Positions 63,227-64,000 of a DNA stretch of 64,000 nucleotides are shown one piece after another (positions within the stretch are counted from its first letter, which is position 1; each line of letters starts with the position of its first letter). Location: the NCBI GenBank assembly GCA_018819515.1, contig JAHJPX010000014.1:1-64000 (forward strand), read 5' to 3'. The DNA comes from Gammaproteobacteria bacterium (GTDB taxonomy: Bacteria > Pseudomonadota > Gammaproteobacteria > Burkholderiales > Rhodocyclaceae). A program made the translations under genes and the position numbers. The notes under the pieces are model-generated. The model was not told the origin of the DNA and did no database searches. It was given only the letters and a program-made list of their open reading frames with translations.

Positions 63227-64000
63227 CTACTGCCTTTCCAGCGGCAGTTCGAGTTCCGTCGTTTCGCCAGGGCGGATGGCAACCTTCTCCGAGGCAGTGC
63301 GGTACCCGCCCAGCTTGAGGCTGATCGTGGCGACGCCTGCGGGCAGTTCCAGGCGCAGCGGCGACATGCCGTAGTAGACGTCGCCGACATAGACACGGGC
63401 GCGCGGCGGCACGGTCCGCACGGCGAAGTGGCCGGTGGCGGCCGTGGTCGCGGCGACGGCAGGCGCCAGCGATTCCGGCTTCGCCGCCGGCGCCGGCGCC
63501 TGCAAGGTGGTCACGCCGGGCACGACGGAATGCCGTGCCGGCAACGCCGACTCGACGGCATCCGGATAGACCTTCGGCAGGTTTTCGCGCAGCGCGGCGC
63601 TCAGGCGCGTGTTGTAGTTCGCTACCCCCTCCTCCAGATAGGCAACGATGGACGCACGGTTGTTGCCGAAGACGCCGGCGTAGCGGTCGTCCTGGTCGGT
63701 GATCGCGCCCGCCCACTGCACCTTCCCCGTCATCGCGTCGCGCAACGCCACCTCGACGACGATGTTGCGCTCGTCACGCCCCGCGACGTCGAGCGAAAAC
63801 GACTTGACCGTGCCTTCGACCGCAAAGTCGGCCTCGCCGTCCGGCCCGACCAGTTGCATTCCGTCGGCGGCGAATTGCGCGCGCGTCGCCTCGGCCATCA
63901 GGACGCCGACGTCGCGATCGAGCAGCAGTTCCGTGCCATGCATGTCGCGCACGGTCGAGCGAATCTTGCCGATCTCGCGGGGCGCGGCGTCGCGCGCATC
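63227..64000 (-). CDS. PEGA-domain envelope protein (partial)
   Basis: The frame stays open through the right edge, so the true start lies outside. The N-terminal visible part (DARDAAPREIGKIRSTV...GTELLLDRDV) resembles YajG-type lipoproteins; a Pro/Ala linker leads to a C-terminal PEGA domain (YVGDVYYGMSPLRLELPAG). A GTG at 63952 could give a 241-aa protein, but the upstream codons (DARDAAP) are family-like, so I take the longer partial reading. Confidence 0.75.
   Translation of the reverse strand, partial: DARDAAPREIGKIRSTVRDMHGTELLLDRDVGVLMAEATRAQFAADGMQLVGPDGEADFAVEGTVKSFSLDVAGRDERNIVVEVALRDAMTGKVQWAGAITDQDDRYAGVFGNNRASIVAYLEEGVANYNTRLSAALRENLPKVYPDAVESALPARHSVVPGVTTLQAPAPAAKPESLAPAVAATTAATGHFAVRTVPPRARVYVGDVYYGMSPLRLELPAGVATISLKLGGYRTASEKVAIRPGETTELELPLERQ

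Overview
The window is about 64 kb of GC-rich chromosome from a betaproteobacterium, most probably of the Rhodocyclales type. This is inferred from gene content and gene style (cytochrome c', many c-type cytochromes, transhydrogenase, glycolate oxidase, and a tyrS gene next to an rRNA operon leader). No 16S sequence is present to confirm it. Genes are dense and mostly housekeeping. I see no insertion sequence, prophage, CRISPR array or tRNA gene.

Layout. 1-200: promoter and leader of an rRNA operon that runs leftward off the window. 217-13611: core genes (tyrS, an M23 peptidase, anmK, cytochrome c', purB, a GST, mnmA, a Nudix gene, ilvE, waaF, a phosphomannomutase). 13639-15542: a TetR repressor and a multispanning membrane protein with a perfect palindromic operator, lying between the phosphomannomutase 3' end and a 123-bp direct copy of it. 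15543-24867: an unknown protein, a soluble zinc-type chemoreceptor, alaS, a phosphodiesterase, small envelope proteins and an RhlE-type helicase. 24883-32507: pntAB transhydrogenase, CorA, a PP2C phosphatase, a GMC oxidoreductase and a MaoC protein. 32666-43800: glycolate oxidase genes split in two blocks (glcF apart from glcDE), a deaminase, an aminotransferase coupled to an AsnB-family amidotransferase, small membrane proteins, and an AT-richer patch at about 39.6-40.4 kb.

43887-55416: an acyltransferase; a three-gene redox module (FAD/2Fe-2S reductase, cytochrome b, octaheme cytochrome c); a four-gene operon of poorly known proteins that begins with a LexA-like S24 protein lacking the usual lysine; a protein joining a helix-turn-helix to a ferredoxin-reductase; an MFS transporter and a chromate-type transporter; and a metallo-beta-lactamase-fold protein. 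55449-62418: a respiratory module of a haem-binding ethylbenzene-dehydrogenase-like protein, a small cytochrome c and a multihaem c/cytochrome b fusion. A sensor kinase and a sigma-54 activator lie just upstream. A sigma-54 promoter and two tandem inverted repeats sit between activator and target. 62435-64000: DUF190 and CrcB fluoride exporter genes, and a PEGA-domain protein cut by the right edge.

The strongest unexplained signal is a dispersed 24-27 bp repeat: AAAAGTCAGCC followed by the hairpin GTGGCG-NNA-CGCCAC. It occurs about 23 times, in both orientations, between genes and inside at least a dozen reading frames, in several frames. It behaves as a DNA-level element (an uptake-signal-like or REP-like family) that proteins tolerate, often as KVSRGDTP or GVSPRLTF peptides.
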